Assembly: GCA_024803745.1 (NCBI GenBank) | Contig: JANJXV010000017.1 | Location: forward strand, 1,819,001-1,883,000 | Source: Megascapheus bottae | Taxonomy: Eukaryota; Chordata; Mammalia; Rodentia; Geomyidae | DNA length: 64,000 nucleotides | Direction of reading: 5' to 3' | Shown here: positions 11,147 to 22,011 of the stretch, piece after piece | Numbering within the stretch: the stretch's first letter is position 1 | How the letters are laid out: every line of letters begins with the position of its first letter | Notes under the pieces: generated by a model | The model's input: the letters and a program-made list of their open reading frames with translations, nothing else | Told to the model about the DNA's origin: nothing | Databases searched by the model: none | Made by a program: the position numbers and the translations under genes

Positions 11147-11855
11147 CCTCACTGCTGCCGCTGCCTTGAGAAAGGGACCCTTTAAGGAAATAGATTTTCT
11201 CTGAAAGAATTTATATTAGAATGCTCCAGCTCATGGACATGTCGGAATATTATTATTATTGTTCTTATTATTGGTGGGGGGGAAACTCTGCCAAGTAATT
11301 ATGGTTTTGGGGAGGGATTCCTTTTGGGGGAGATGTTATCAGTACAGCAATTAAGCATCCATGAATCTAAGTTATCATAAGGCAAGACAGTGATTTTATT
11401 CATAAAGAAGCTTAGAAACCTAAGGGGTCACATCATTTGATTTTTTTTTCCCAACCAAATGGATGTCATCAAGAGGGTGCTTTCTACTATATACTAAGTT
11501 GATCAGTGCAATCCATGGTGCTTGGCTCAGTAGTGGCACTCCGGGAGTAAGATCTTAACAGAAATAAATTAAAATACTTAGCAGCCTCCGGAAAGCAAAA
11601 GGTTAGTTTCTCCATCAGGTCTGGAATGCATCTGGCTGTCGAGAGTCCCACAGCTTTTAAAAGCACCCGGGACACTTCCCCCTTCCCCCCTCCCCATTCA
11701 ACTAGCAAGGTTAGTTCCTGTCTTTGTTATTTATTATTTATTATTATCATTATTTGCTTTCTTCCCCCACCCTTTCACCTCTATCCCCCCTCCCTCCCTT
11801 ACCAGTGCTTTTTCTCTTTCTTTTCCCTCCCAGGGTCTTTACTGGTTGATTTTTT

Positions 11856-11871
11856 GGGGGGGGGGGCGGGG
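11856..11871 (+). promoter_or_regulatory. G-run with GC box
   Basis: Eleven consecutive G, one C, then four G: it contains GGGGGCGGGG, a perfect Sp1/KLF-type GC box. The run could also join a G-quadruplex, but there are not four well-separated G-tracts. Confidence 0.35.
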
Positions 11872-12000
11872 AATGTGTCTTACCTGGGAACTTGGCAAAG
11901 CAGCTGGGGTGCTGGGTGGATTGTGGAGGCCAGGCAAAGCTGGGGTTCTAGGGGCTCCCGGGGTGGTGCTGCAGCAAAGCCGCTCTGCTACTCCAGGCAG

Positions 12001-12014
12001 CCAGCAGAGGGATC
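12001..12014 (+). promoter_or_regulatory. CTCF-like site
   Basis: CCAGCAGAGGGATC agrees with the CTCF core CCASYAGRKGGCRS at 12 of 14 positions, with the two mismatches near the 3' end. Motif match only. Confidence 0.25.
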
Positions 12015-12212
12015 GCAAGTTTGCGTGCAGCGGGGTGGAGGCAGCCTTTTCTTTCTTTCTTTCTTTCTGTTTTTTTTTTCTTTTTTTTTTTCTTGGAGGA
12101 AATACTGCAGCCTTCTGGCCTGCGTTCGCCGCTCCCTGGAGAGGCTCTCTGGGTTCCACCCACCGCTGGAAGGAGGGGAAGTGAATGGAAGGACAGGACG
12201 AACCTCAACACC

Positions 12213-12245
12213 ATGTCACTTTGGGAGGGAGACAGCAGCCACTAA
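12213..12245 (+). other. possible upstream ORF of 10 codons
   Basis: ATG in a good context (A at -3) followed by nine codons and TAA, reading MSLWEGDSSH. It would count as a uORF only if the RBMS3 transcript starts upstream of it, which is not known. Its peptide resembles nothing I recognise, and it may be chance. Confidence 0.2.
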
Positions 12246-12649
12246 GCTGGGCGAGATTTTCTTTCTTTTCTTTTCTTTTTTTCCCCCTCTTTTGTTTTTC
12301 TTTTCTGTTTGTCCCTTTCCCTTTTCTTTTTTCTTTTCCTTTACCTTCTTTCTTTTGATTCCCCTTCCTTTCTTTTCATTCCCTCCTTGTTCTTTAAGGT
12401 GGGAAGGAGACAAAACACGAGACAGGAAGCTGATTTGCAAAGAATCCGAGTTGTGCTACAAGGGACCTTTGGCTTTTTTTTTTTTTTCTTCTCCCCCCTT
12501 TTTTTTTCAAACGCTGGCAAATTGACATCACTACAAACGTCTGGTTAGAGAGAGGAAACTGCTTCATCCCGAGTGGACCAGGCAGGCAGCCGGGGAAAGC
12601 TGGTGACCCGGTGTTTTCTCCACATCTCACTGTGCGTCCTTTTCTCTCC

Positions 12650-12668
12650 TTTTATATATATATTTTTT
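12650..12668 (+). promoter_or_regulatory. TATA-like AT block
   Basis: A TTTATATATATA block about 185 bases before the RBMS3 start codon, set in a pyrimidine-rich tract. It could place a start near 12690, or simply be an AT-rich part of the leader. Confidence 0.2.
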
Positions 12669-12848
12669 CTTTTGCGGTGCGTTTTTGGTTTGGTTTGTTT
12701 CTTCAAATTCTTGCCGTGTTGGAAGTAAGCCTCGTCTGTCATCCGGACTGGGACTGTCAGGAGTAGTGGATTAAGAGGAAGCTCTCGGCCTGGGGCACTC
12801 TACCCTGTCATCCAGTTCCCTGCCTCGGAGATAAAAGATTCCAGCTTC

Positions 12849-12923
12849 ATGGGCAAACGCCTGGACCAGCCACAAATGTACCCCCAGTACACCTACTACT
12901 ACCCTCATTATCTCCAAACCAAG
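12849..12923 (+). CDS. RBMS3: RBMS3 first coding exon (partial gene)
   Basis: The 25 codons read MGKRLDQPQMYPQY and continue through a Tyr-rich stretch to LQTK. This matches the N-terminus of RBMS3 as I know it, and differs from RBMS1 (MGKVWKQ...) and RBMS2. RBMS3 is a mainly cytoplasmic RNA-binding protein of the MSSP/c-myc single-strand-binding family, with two RRM domains that bind A/U-rich RNA. Both RRMs are encoded in later exons that are not in this window; this exon supplies only the low-complexity Tyr/Gln-rich leader before them. The exon ends in AAG followed by GTATGG, a usable splice donor, and leaves in phase 0. An in-frame TAA at 12726-12728 with no later in-frame ATG supports this start. 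The start context is weak at -3 (T) but has G at +4. The rest of the gene lies beyond the right edge. Identification is firm; orthology rests on recall of the protein, not a search. Confidence 0.95.
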
Positions 12924-12929
12924 GTATGG
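12924..12929 (+). promoter_or_regulatory. RBMS3: 5' splice site of RBMS3 exon 1
   Basis: AAG|GTATGG at the end of the conserved coding block. The protein similarity stops exactly here: the next known residues of the family (QSYAPAP) are not encoded downstream, so this is where the exon ends. Confidence 0.9.
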
Positions 12930-14692
12930 CTTGACCCGACCAACCGGCGTGTCTGACAGTCAGTGTGCAGTCTGTCTACACTGGGATAGGAGGCAGACAA
13001 GCGTGAGAATGATTCTTCTCACCCTCACCGCCCCCCCCCCACCCCCCAGCAACCTCTTCCTGCTCCTTCAAAATTAGTAACATACCATTGGAGTTAATGA
13101 GGCAGAGGAAGATGTGAGAAGAAAGCCAGCCAGCCCCTTAATTGAAGCTTTCTCTTTGAGGACTTATAATAGTTTCACTCCAGTTCTTTTGTTGTTATTT
13201 GGCAGGATCAATCTCCCCCCCCACCCCATTACACCCAACCCTCAAGTCCTTTGCAGAGGTGCAAGGTTTTTGGGGTGTTGTTGTTTTGTTTTGTTTTTAG
13301 GAAAGGGGATCCTAATTACAAGGAGCAAGACTATCATTTGAGGGGCTTTTCTGGTGAGCTGCTCTTTGTCTATGGGTCTCTGAGGGATTTTTTTTTTTCC
13401 TACCAGAGGACATGCCAGCCAGGGCTAGGGCCACACAAACTTTTCCTGGCTAGGAATTCAATGAAATAAGGGTGTAGGGACACATAGGGCACTTAGCAAA
13501 AAAGTCTTTTAGAGTTTGTTTGGGTGTGTTTTTATTTATTTAGCGTGACTTGAGGTGATGTTAAGCATGATTAGCATGCTAGAAATTGTTCTTGCAGCTT
13601 TTCAATGGTTGTTTACTTTTTGCCCCTGTTTGTGATAGCCCGTATCAGGAGACCTTGGGTCTTGAAAAGGCATGGGATGTAATTGATAATAATTGGACTT
13701 GAATTGGTTTACTTTGGGCTTTGTGTGAGTGTGCTCAAATGATCATCTGGGAACCAGAGCCATGTCCTCTACAGTAAGCAATGTGCGGTGACAATCCTGA
13801 ACTTTCTCTTACAGTTGAGACATGATTCAAGTGTGAAATCTCTGCTTGGATTTGTCAATTAAATCAGATTTCATTTAAGGGAAAATGTTGAGTGGAACTT
13901 CCTTGAGTGCACCGGTGATATTATTTTGTATTACATTAACCAGACACCATCATCTTCTTAATAAACAAATACGCAAGAGTGGACAAGGCAGGCTGAGGCT
14001 CTGTGCTATCACCAGGACTCCTGGTGTATTGGAGCTTAGTAATGCATGCTGTAGTAATCTCTCATTTTATGCTTTCTCATCAAACAATACCTAATTCTGA
14101 CCCAGACCCGGCAGCCAACTTTCAACATTGCATTAGAGATGGTTGTTTTGAATTGATTTTTTTTCTTTTTCTTTTCTTTCACTGTTCTTATGATGTACCC
14201 TACCCCTCCAAGGTCGACTTGCAGGCTTTTGCCTTTGTGAGCATTTAGTTTGCATGGCTGCTGCTGCTACTTAACTAGACCAGTCCTCCTGCTTGGTGGG
14301 TGCCTTGAGGCTTAACTCTTTGGAGGATTGCCCTTCCTGAAGGCAATAGTCAAAGAAACACAGGTTTCCAAAGGGGAAGTCACAGTCATCTCTCACCCTC
14401 CAAAGTCACGAAAACAATAAGCTCAAGGGTTGCCTGAAAAACATTCCATCCCTTTAACTCACTAGGCTACATGCTTCCAATTTTTTTTTCAAAACTGGGT
14501 TTTGTTTTGGTCCTTAGTTTCTACTATTCTGTATATTCAGGAGGAAAAAAAAACTTTAGATTGAAATAAATGATTTTTTTTCCCTCCCTCTCTGCTTGAA
14601 ATTTCTCTTAACCAATGACTGGCAGGAAGTAATGAATGCTGTGTACATTGTATCAAAGACACTGAGTGCCAGATGAGGTACTCTTGTAGAAA

Positions 14693-14701
<9 letters not shown>
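12930..14701. other. 5' end of intron 1, unassigned
   Basis: SINE-free for 1.7 kb after exon 1, as is common near conserved first exons. Contains a C-run at 13029-13046 and otherwise unique sequence. No gene seen. Confidence 0.55.

Positions 14702-14738
<37 letters not shown>
14702..14738 (+). repeat. (TG)n microsatellite
   Basis: Thirty-seven bases of TG followed by GA-rich sequence to about 14790. Confidence 0.95.
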
Positions 14739-14748
<10 letters not shown>

Positions 14749-14790
14749 AAAAGACAGAGGGAGAGAGGAAGACAGAGACAAAGAGACAGA

Positions 14791-15756
14791 TTGGGAGAGC
14801 AAAGTTTGATGAAGAAATCAGCCTGAAAAATATAGAGAAAGTTTTATACAAATCTCTTTTGGGATCCTATATAGTTTAATTCTGTGTGGACCAGAGGCAT
14901 CTGGATCTTGTTACTTTTAAGCTAGCCAAAGCCATCAACTTCTGGAACATTTTTAAGAAGCTAGACCCATTAGGGATTCTAAACTCATATTCCAGTAATC
15001 AGATCAGGGTGGAAAGAAGGTAAAGATGAGCTATTTTGGCTATCCTGGCACTTCATATTGTCTATGACGATGTAAACTCTCAACAGTGCTATGTAGTTGT
15101 CCAAACTATTACAGAGCATCTGAAATGACAGGCGTTAGTAACACGCCTGGAAGAGAAAGAGAGAAATAGATGCTGTGTCGAAACTCAGATTCAGAACGAG
15201 TGGAAGTAATATGTGATTGTGTTGTAACACATTGGGACTTTCTGACAGGGTTAATCCAGTTCAGAGAAACACTAGTATGTCCCACTATGAGAAGAAAACA
15301 GCTGGGTTATTTCCATATTACTTTTGCCCCTTCTCTACTTTCCTTCCAAACTATAATTCACAAGCATTTTAACAAAAGTGCTTGCTGTTTCTATTCATAT
15401 GGTAAATCTGAATGGAATTAATAAAAGCCATATCCTTGGCTTATGTTACAACTGAACTTTAAAGTCTTAACTATTAAAGATAATGCTAACAGAGAAACAA
15501 TATTTGTAGTTGAAATGAGTAGAATTCTGTGGGTAATAAAAATTGTGATCCTCTTTTACCTTGAAAGGTATTTGCTGATATTCATTTTGTTGGTGTTGTA
15601 TTCCTATGGAGAGGACTTCATGGGATTTGAAAGAACTAAAATATTTATTAGAATATTAGAATTATGCAGAAATGCAAAAAGGTTGGCCCATTTGTTCAAA
15701 TATTGTAATGTGAGATACAGCTTCAATTTTCTTATGGTAAATCAACATGAATTTGG
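14791..15756. other. unassigned intron sequence
   Basis: Unique and very AT-rich from 15400 on. The open frame at 15443-15802 runs into a SINE and has no domain. Confidence 0.5.
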
Positions 15757-15964
15757 TGTGTGTGTGTACTGGTGTTTGCAGGACCTGGATACTATCCTTT
15801 AGTCTTCTCGCTCATGGCTGGCATTCGAACCACTGGAGCCACAGATTCACTTTTCACTTTTTGCTTGTTAGTTGGAAATAGAGTCTCATAGACTTTTCTC
15901 CTTGTGCTAGCTCCTCAGATCTTAGCCTTTGTAGTAGTTAAGCTGTGAGCAACTGGCACCTAGC
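15757..15964 (-). mobile_element. B1-Geo SINE
   Basis: Short (TG)n tail complement, Geo remnant, ATTCGAACCACTGGAGCCAC, then the head ending near AACTGGCACCTAGC. Diverged. Confidence 0.7.
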
Positions 15965-16753
15965 ATGAAGTTGGTATTTTAAAAGCAAAGGCAAATGTTT
16001 TCTATTTCTTCAAATATATTTTAAAGTTATAGAGAGACTTGTGACCTTTCCCTGTCTTCTCTGCTTTTAGTTCCCTGTATATTACCACCAATTTCTCTTT
16101 GTCTAACAAAAGAAATTTGATGTTTACTTTCATCCCTTGGAATAGTTTTCCAAATGTCCTTAGAAAGATGAATTAAGTTCAGCACCACAAAACCTACACA
16201 ATTGACCTGTAGCTGTAATTTCTACCAATTTGTGATCTTCTGCTCCCCCTTCCCTATGTCACATTTTCTTAATTTTTCTTTTGACTAATTTTTCCTGGAC
16301 AAAGAGAGAAAAGAAAAAGCAGTTTCAATAGGGAGTGTTGCTTTTGGTTAAGGAAAAGTCAGAAATCTTATTGACCTATTACAGTATGTAAATTAGAGAC
16401 ATAATTGATTAAAAAAATGAAAAGAATATTCAAGAAAATTTGTTGTGTAGAATAATCAGCAAATTTTAGAGAAAAGAACATCCAAATGTATTTAAGTAGT
16501 TTAATGACAAAATGATGCTTGATTAGCTGTGAGCAAACTTTTTCAAGTACTCTGAAAACCTGTTGTTTAATTATGAGATTTCAAGTTTCACTGTAAGTCT
16601 TCATATATTTTAAGGCATAGGGGCATCTTTTGGAAAATAAACTAGAAAGAAGAAAGATCTAAATAAAAAACAAACAAACAAAAAATCATTGGGGAATTGA
16701 TAGCTTGCATTTGGAAGACGTTAGTCATCTTTGTAAAATTTAAGAGATCACTT
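15965..16753. other. unassigned intron sequence
   Basis: AT-rich unique sequence; no gene seen. Confidence 0.5.
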
Positions 16754-16880
16754 ACTAGGTGCCTGTGGCTCATGCCTCTAATTCTAGCTACTCAGGAGGC
16801 TGAGTTGTGAGGATTCCATTTGGAAGCCTGCCAGAGTAAGAATGTCTGTGAGACTGTCATCTCTCATTAACCCAGAAGCA
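16754..16880 (+). mobile_element. B1/7SL-type head, right half lost
   Basis: CTAGGTGCCTGTGGCTCATG and CTAGCTACTCAGGAGGCTGA mark the 7SL-derived head. The Geo half is absent or unrecognisable. Confidence 0.7.
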
Positions 16881-18118
16881 TCCTTCTCGGACCTGTAGGC
16901 TTCTGAAATCCCATGTACAAGTTTCTAATTTGCTGCTCTCACATCATTATTGCATTTCCTTCTTTGGCCCTGTGGAACGCAACAAGTCTTAAAGAAAGTG
17001 GCTCAGAGTAGCAGACCCTCACAGGGTCTCCCTGGGTAAGAGCACTCAGATTACGTTCAGAGCTTTGTGTGGGGAAGAGGGCAAGCGTATGTAGTAATTC
17101 ACCAAGGGCCACTCACTGAAGACAGAAGTTTCAGACTCTGAAACCTGGATGGTCACTCTGGCTCAGTCTAGCTGAGGTCCAGCTGACTGTGCCATGAACA
17201 GAATTATCACTTGAACACAAGAAATATAGAATAGGCAAAAAAAATAGCAATGTACAAATCCTACAAAAGCAAGGCAAAACAACCCGTAAGCATACTACGT
17301 ACACAGGCAAGGCGGAAAATCTTGCAGAGGAAAGGAATGAGTTTAGGATTTCTTGAGTACTTCCTGCCTCAGATTTGCAATGATAGCCAGAGTTGGTAAC
17401 TTTCCAATGGCTTTAAAACAGCCATGAAAAACTCCCAAGTTCAGTTTTTCTTTGAAAGCTGGAAACACACAAAACTGGTTTTTCAAAAGTCTTCTGTGAT
17501 CAAATTTTTAGGTATAACTACAGTATTTTCTTTTGCTTCAGGGAAAAATATGATATCAGGAAACTATGGTAATGCTTGTCTGTCCCATTTTACAATAATA
17601 GAATTTTAGTTTGAAATAAGAGAGGAGCAAAGGCCCATCCTCTCTTTTATTTTTCTTTATTTCCCCAAATCTTTATTATCAGTGGGGTTGTACCCACTTT
17701 CAGGGCATAGTCATCTCTTTTTTATAATGGAGTTATTATTTCCCAAACACTCAGTCCATTAACTACTTGAGAGGAGTAGAGTGCATCATCAAGATGCTAT
17801 ATTTCTTTCTCCAGAATAAACGCAAACTTACCAGAACTATCAAATTCTTTTTACATCTGCTCCCTAAAGCATTTTTCTTTCACCTCCCCTTACTTTGAAG
17901 ACAAAGCAAAACAAAAATCCCTAGAATTTTACAATGCAAAAATATTTCTATGAAGTTACAAAATCTACATGAGGGCTTAGAGTGGGGGGTTATATAAAAG
18001 AAGTAGATTGAGTTCATTCTGGGTGGTTTTGGCTTCAGGAATTTGGAAAACATCACTTTCTATCCCTCACTAATATGATTTTTATTTATCCAATCCTGTC
18101 TGACATTATCAGTCCTTT

Positions 18119-18121
<3 letters not shown>
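16881..18121. other. unassigned intron sequence
   Basis: Unique sequence, less AT-rich at 16890-17210. No gene or named repeat recognised. Confidence 0.5.

Positions 18122-18184
<63 letters not shown>
18122..18184 (+). repeat. (GA)n microsatellite
   Basis: About 60 bases of GA, nearly uninterrupted. Confidence 0.96.
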
Positions 18185-18186
<2 letters not shown>

Positions 18187-18805
18187 TCATTCTTTTCCTT
18201 TGAAAGAAAACTTCTGTAGTATCAATCTTTTTATTCAGAGTAAACGGTTGATGTTTATTTGAAATTGGCTTCAAGTACTTCATTGCAATTGTTTTGTAAC
18301 TGTCTTCCACACTACAGCTGTATGTGATTAAGTAGTGTAATATTAAAAGCACGTGAGAAGAGATGGGCTTGCTACAGCTTCTGAATCAAGAGTACAAACA
18401 GAGCTAGAGACGAAGAACAAATGTGTGGTAATACGTGCATTGAGGATATGTGTTGCTATTTTTTGCAGTAGTGAGAAAATGTTGAACTATTTTGGATATG
18501 CTTAAAAAGTATGTCTTCTGAAAATGGAAACAGATGAATGATACCAATTTTCAACAAAAAGTATACAGAGAATCTGACTACTTAGCTAGATGACACACAG
18601 ACACCACATGAGCCCCAAGCAGGGAAAATGAAAACACGTATTCAAAAGGCACCAATGAAATTTTACTTGCTTTTTAGAAGTTATACATAATTTTTGTTTT
18701 TGCTACTTTAGTAAGTACAACTGATATAAGACAACTTTCAGTCCATTTATCCTTAAAGAAACACTAGTAGAAATTGAAGTTCAGCCAAAAAAGAACAAAA
18801 TAGGG
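18185..18805. other. unassigned intron sequence
   Basis: No gene or clear repeat seen. Confidence 0.5.
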
Positions 18806-18830
18806 GATGCGTATTTCTTTCTCTCTCTCT

Positions 18831-19027
18831 CTTTTTTTTGGCCACTTGGGCTTGAATTCAGGGCCTGAGCACTGTCCTTGGATTTCTTTTCTCAAGACTA
18901 GAGCTCTACCGCGTGAGCCACAACACAACTTCCAGGTTTTTTTCTATGTATATAGTACCGAGGAATCGAACCTGGGCTTTCATGTATGCTAGGCAGGCAC
19001 TCTACCACTAGGCCAAACTCCAAGCCC
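18831..19027 (-). mobile_element. IDL-Geo SINE (left member of a pair)
   Basis: Full dimer on minus with a short T/C tail (18818-18838). The ID-like B-box complement is GAATCGAACCTGG. Confidence 0.92.
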
Positions 19028-19050
19028 CTAAATGAATGTTTAATTTAGTT

Positions 19051-19247
19051 GTTTTTTTTTTTTTGGCCAGTTCTGGGGCTTGAACTCAGGGCCTGAGTAT
19101 TGTCCTTGGGCTTTCCTCAAGGTTAGAGCTCTACCTGAATCACAGCACCATTTCCTGTCTTTCCTATGTATGTGGTACCAAGGAATTGAACTCAGGTCAT
19201 CATGCATGCTAGGCAAACACTCTACCACTAGGTCAAACTCCTGGCCC
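19051..19247 (-). mobile_element. IDL-Geo SINE (right member of a pair)
   Basis: Second full minus-strand dimer, 24 bases after the first. The pair together is bracketed by GATGCGTATTTCTTT (18806-18820) and GATGTGTATTTCTTT (19253-19267), a near-perfect duplication. Confidence 0.92.
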
Positions 19248-19279
19248 CAAGAGATGTGTATTTCTTTTAAAAGAAACTT

Positions 19280-19510
19280 GAGCTGAATAATAGTGGCTTA
19301 AACCTATATTCCCAGCTGCTCAGAGGCTGTGATCTGAGGATTGCAGTTCAACAAGCCAGCCAGCTAGAACAAGAAAGTTCATGAGAATCTTAACCTTGAA
19401 TTAACTCTAAAAAGCTGCAGTGGCAGTGTGGTTCAAGTAGTAAAGTGCCATCCTTGAGTGAAAAATCCAAGTGATAGCATAAAGCCCTGAGTTCAAACCC
19501 CAGTACAAGA
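19280..19510 (+). mobile_element. B1-Geo SINE with purine tail
   Basis: Head with CCCAGCTGCTCAGAGGCTGT, Geo half ending GAGTTCAAACCCCAGTACAA, directly continued by the long GA/GGAA repeat. Confidence 0.85.
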
Positions 19511-19518
19511 ACACATAG

Positions 19519-19587
<69 letters not shown>

Positions 19588-19750
19588 GGAGAGGGAGGGG
19601 GAGAGAGAGAGAGGGAGGGGGAGAGGGAGGGGGAGAGAGAGAGAGACAGAGAGAGAAGGGAGGGAGGGAAGGAAGGAAGGAGGGAGGGAGGGAGGGAAGG
19701 AAGGAAGGAAGGAAGGAAGGAAGGAAGGAAGGAAGGAAGGAAGGAAGAAG
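19511..19750 (+). repeat. (GA)n(GGAG)n(GGAA)n purine tract
   Basis: About 230 bases of almost pure purine, moving from GA through GGGAGGGG blocks to a long GGAA array. It appears to be the expanded tail of the preceding SINE and can form triplex DNA. Confidence 0.96.
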
Positions 19751-19882
19751 GTACTTGGAAATAGAACATTCTTTTTACTGAAAAGGTATTTTTATTGCTA
19801 GTGTTAAAGATTAATAAGTAACAAAAGCTTTTGCCTCCTTTGCTGTTGTAGGGAAACTATTGTGCAAAAATTAGTCTTTTTG

Positions 19883-20122
19883 TTGTTGTCTGTGGCAGTC
19901 CTGGCCTTGAACTCAGGGCCTAGGAACTGTCCCTGAGGTTTTCTGCTCAAGGCTAGTGCCCTCCCACTTGAACCACAGCTTCACTATTTGCTTTTTTTAG
20001 TGGATAACTGAAGATAAGAGTCTCATGGTCTTCCCTTCCCAAGCTTGCTTTGAAGCATGATTCTTAGATCTAAGCCTCTGGCATAACTAGGATTACAAGT
20101 GTGAGCCACCAGAGCCCAGCTA
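19883..20122 (-). mobile_element. B1-Geo SINE
   Basis: GCAGTCCTGGCCTTGAACTC starts the Geo half; the head complement ends ACTAGGATTACAAGTGTGAG. Confidence 0.85.
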
Positions 20123-21199
20123 ATGTTTTTTATTTATATTTTATTTATAAATAAAATACTTGTTTGCATTCCAGTGCTTTTAAAATATCTTTCTTGAAAA
20201 CTATAATGTCTACATTTCTAGAGAATATAAATCTGTGACACTAATAATGTTAATAAATCTTGTACATTTATTATAATAAATCTATACTGCTGTTCATTAA
20301 TAAGTAAGTTATAATACATTGAAATATGATTTATTACTAATTGGATATTTCTTAGGCCTTAAAATTACCTATTGAAGTGATTATGCGTTTTAAGAGTTCA
20401 GATTTTAGATAGTCAGGAAATCAAACAAAAAAGCAATGTTCAGAGTACAGTTTAATATTGTTTTATTGTGGCTTTTTTGTGTCAATATTGGCAGAAAATC
20501 TGTGTACATTTAAGTTTCATATTTTTTTCTATTTTGTTGTAAAAGAGAAAGTCTTCCTTAGTACCAGGTTTACTGCACAGTAAATATATACCACAGAGTC
20601 AAATATTTGAAGTTGTATAAAATATGAACTAAGTTTTATAATTCAGAATTTCAGTCAGTAGTGAATATCCAGTTTTACAAGTATGTATACTAGAAGATAA
20701 GGTATAATGACTCCCCTTTGTCTGTAGGGATGTTCTCTTGATTTCTGCGGCAAAGCTTTGGTTTCTAGGTTCAATTCATTAACAAATATCCCTTCCTTGG
20801 GATATTAATGATTAGAGGAGTTTTTGGTAGTGGGTAATTAAATGTAGCTTTATAGACCGTTGAATTGACAGATTCAACTGCCTATGTCCTTCCTCATGTT
20901 TAAATCTGGTACACGGAGAGGAAGCCATCCATCATTTGGGAGTACAGTGAAAGCAAATCCAAGGGGTAGAACAAAATGACAGAAATTTCTAAATCCTCAT
21001 CACTATAGACTTTGTGCAGAGGATTCAAGTTTTCTCCTTGGAATAGGAAACAGGTCTGATCCAGAGATTTCATAGTGAGAGTGCAAGGCTTTCCATTTTG
21101 TCTTTTAATTTTTAAATGATGGGAGAGTTTCATGGTTATGCACCTATTGTCTAAATCAGTGAGAATAATGATAAAAGGTAGGACTGCCACTTTAATCCA
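20123..21199. other. unassigned AT-rich intron
   Basis: Very AT-rich, particularly 20125-20340. The open frame at 20900-21190 (minus) has no recognisable domain. Confidence 0.5.
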
Positions 21200-21365
21200 G
21201 ACCCCAATGGCTTACATCTATAATCCTAGTTACTCAGGAAGCTGAAAACTAGGCATGAAAGTCCATGCGACTCTTAGAACCAGTTATCCACTGAAAGTAG
21301 AACACCAGCCGTAAGAAGAAAAAGCCAACGAAGAAAACAAGGCCCTGAGTTTAGGAGACAGTATT
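21200..21365 (+). mobile_element. B1-Geo SINE with internal loss
   Basis: ATAATCCTAGTTACTCAGGA head and AAGGCCCTGAGTTTAGGAGA Geo end; the middle is shortened. Confidence 0.65.
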
Positions 21366-21390
21366 GTCACAAAAATATACAATACATATA

Positions 21391-21397
21391 ACACACA

Positions 21398-21451
<54 letters not shown>
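21391..21451 (+). repeat. (AC)n microsatellite
   Basis: Sixty bases of AC just after the previous SINE; probably its expanded tail. Confidence 0.96.
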
Positions 21452-21453
<2 letters not shown>

Positions 21454-22011
21454 GGTAGTTTCCTCAATGGATATGGGTGCTTGTGTGAATATAAAAACAT
21501 AAAATTGATAGATGAAGTTTTTTATGTCATTTGCAAAGTACAGATCTCTGAATCTTAGAAAACACAGGAACAAAATACCATGGTGTGCAATACTGTAAAG
21601 TAGCATAGAAATAAAAATAGTACCTTTTTCTTTTAGCTTGGTATCTTTTTGTTTCACCCCCCCAATCCTTGTAAAATGAATTCATGAAATTAAATATTAT
21701 ATAATGTCCTGTTTAATTAATTAAGCTTTGAAAGTCACATGCTGTTTTCATATAATTTAGTACATAAATTACTACTGTGTTTGCTGAAGTTAGATGTTTG
21801 TCTTATGAGCAGGAGACAGGGAATATATTCCTCAGCAAGACTTCTGGTTTTTATCTGCATATTGAATTGCTCACTTGGGAAATATTTGCAGTTACTCACC
21901 TCTAGTCTCAATAGTATGTTACCTTACTATAGGATGCAGAACATTCCAGAACCATTCAGAAAAGGACCCATACATAGGCAGAAATGCTATTGCTTATGAA
22001 GGTCTAGTGAT
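21452..22011. other. unassigned intron sequence
   Basis: No gene or clear repeat seen. Confidence 0.5.

Larger units (their letters stand above)
11060..12212 (+). promoter_or_regulatory. RBMS3 proximal promoter region
   Basis: This kilobase upstream of the leader is free of recognisable SINEs, unlike its surroundings, and is relatively GC-richer. It holds a CAGCTG E-box (11125-11130), a MEF2-consensus CTAATTTTAG (11137-11146), a G-run with a GC box (11856-11871) and a CTCF-like site (12001-12014). A strong pyrimidine bias begins near 11750. It is not a dense CpG island. The promoter role is inferred from position; individual sites are motif matches only. Confidence 0.5.
11750..12710 (+). repeat. 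strand-asymmetric pyrimidine-rich tract
   Basis: A series of T/C runs on the plus strand: 11760-11832, 12043-12093, 12250-12400, 12474-12510 and 12637-12700, separated by ordinary sequence. The bias is consistent with the transcribed direction of RBMS3. It produces long meaningless open frames on both strands. Confidence 0.7.
12213..12848 (+). other. RBMS3: RBMS3 5' leader (probable 5' UTR, start unknown)
   Basis: Sequence directly upstream of the RBMS3 start codon. No splice acceptor is needed to explain it, and the stretch 12729-12848 has no ATG. It contains long pyrimidine runs (12250-12400, 12474-12510, 12637-12700) and a TATA-like block at 12650-12668. The transcription start cannot be fixed from sequence; it could lie inside this interval or further upstream. 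The left boundary was chosen at a possible uORF and is arbitrary. Confidence 0.5.

Noticed and set aside
11626..12525. Open frame of 299 codons on the plus strand before RBMS3
   Set aside because: It consists largely of Phe/Ser/Leu/Pro encoded by pyrimidine runs, has no domain, and overlaps the RBMS3 leader in a frame that does not join exon 1.
12725..12730. GTAAGC as a splice donor of a non-coding first exon
   Set aside because: It fits the donor consensus, but nothing shows that it is used and the following sequence runs without a break into the coding exon.
15443..15802. Open frame of 119 codons on plus
   Set aside because: AT-rich with no domain, and it ends inside a SINE; no support as a gene.
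19511..19750. CRISPR-like or satellite array
   Set aside because: Simple GA/GGAA repeat with no unique spacers; the host is a mammal.
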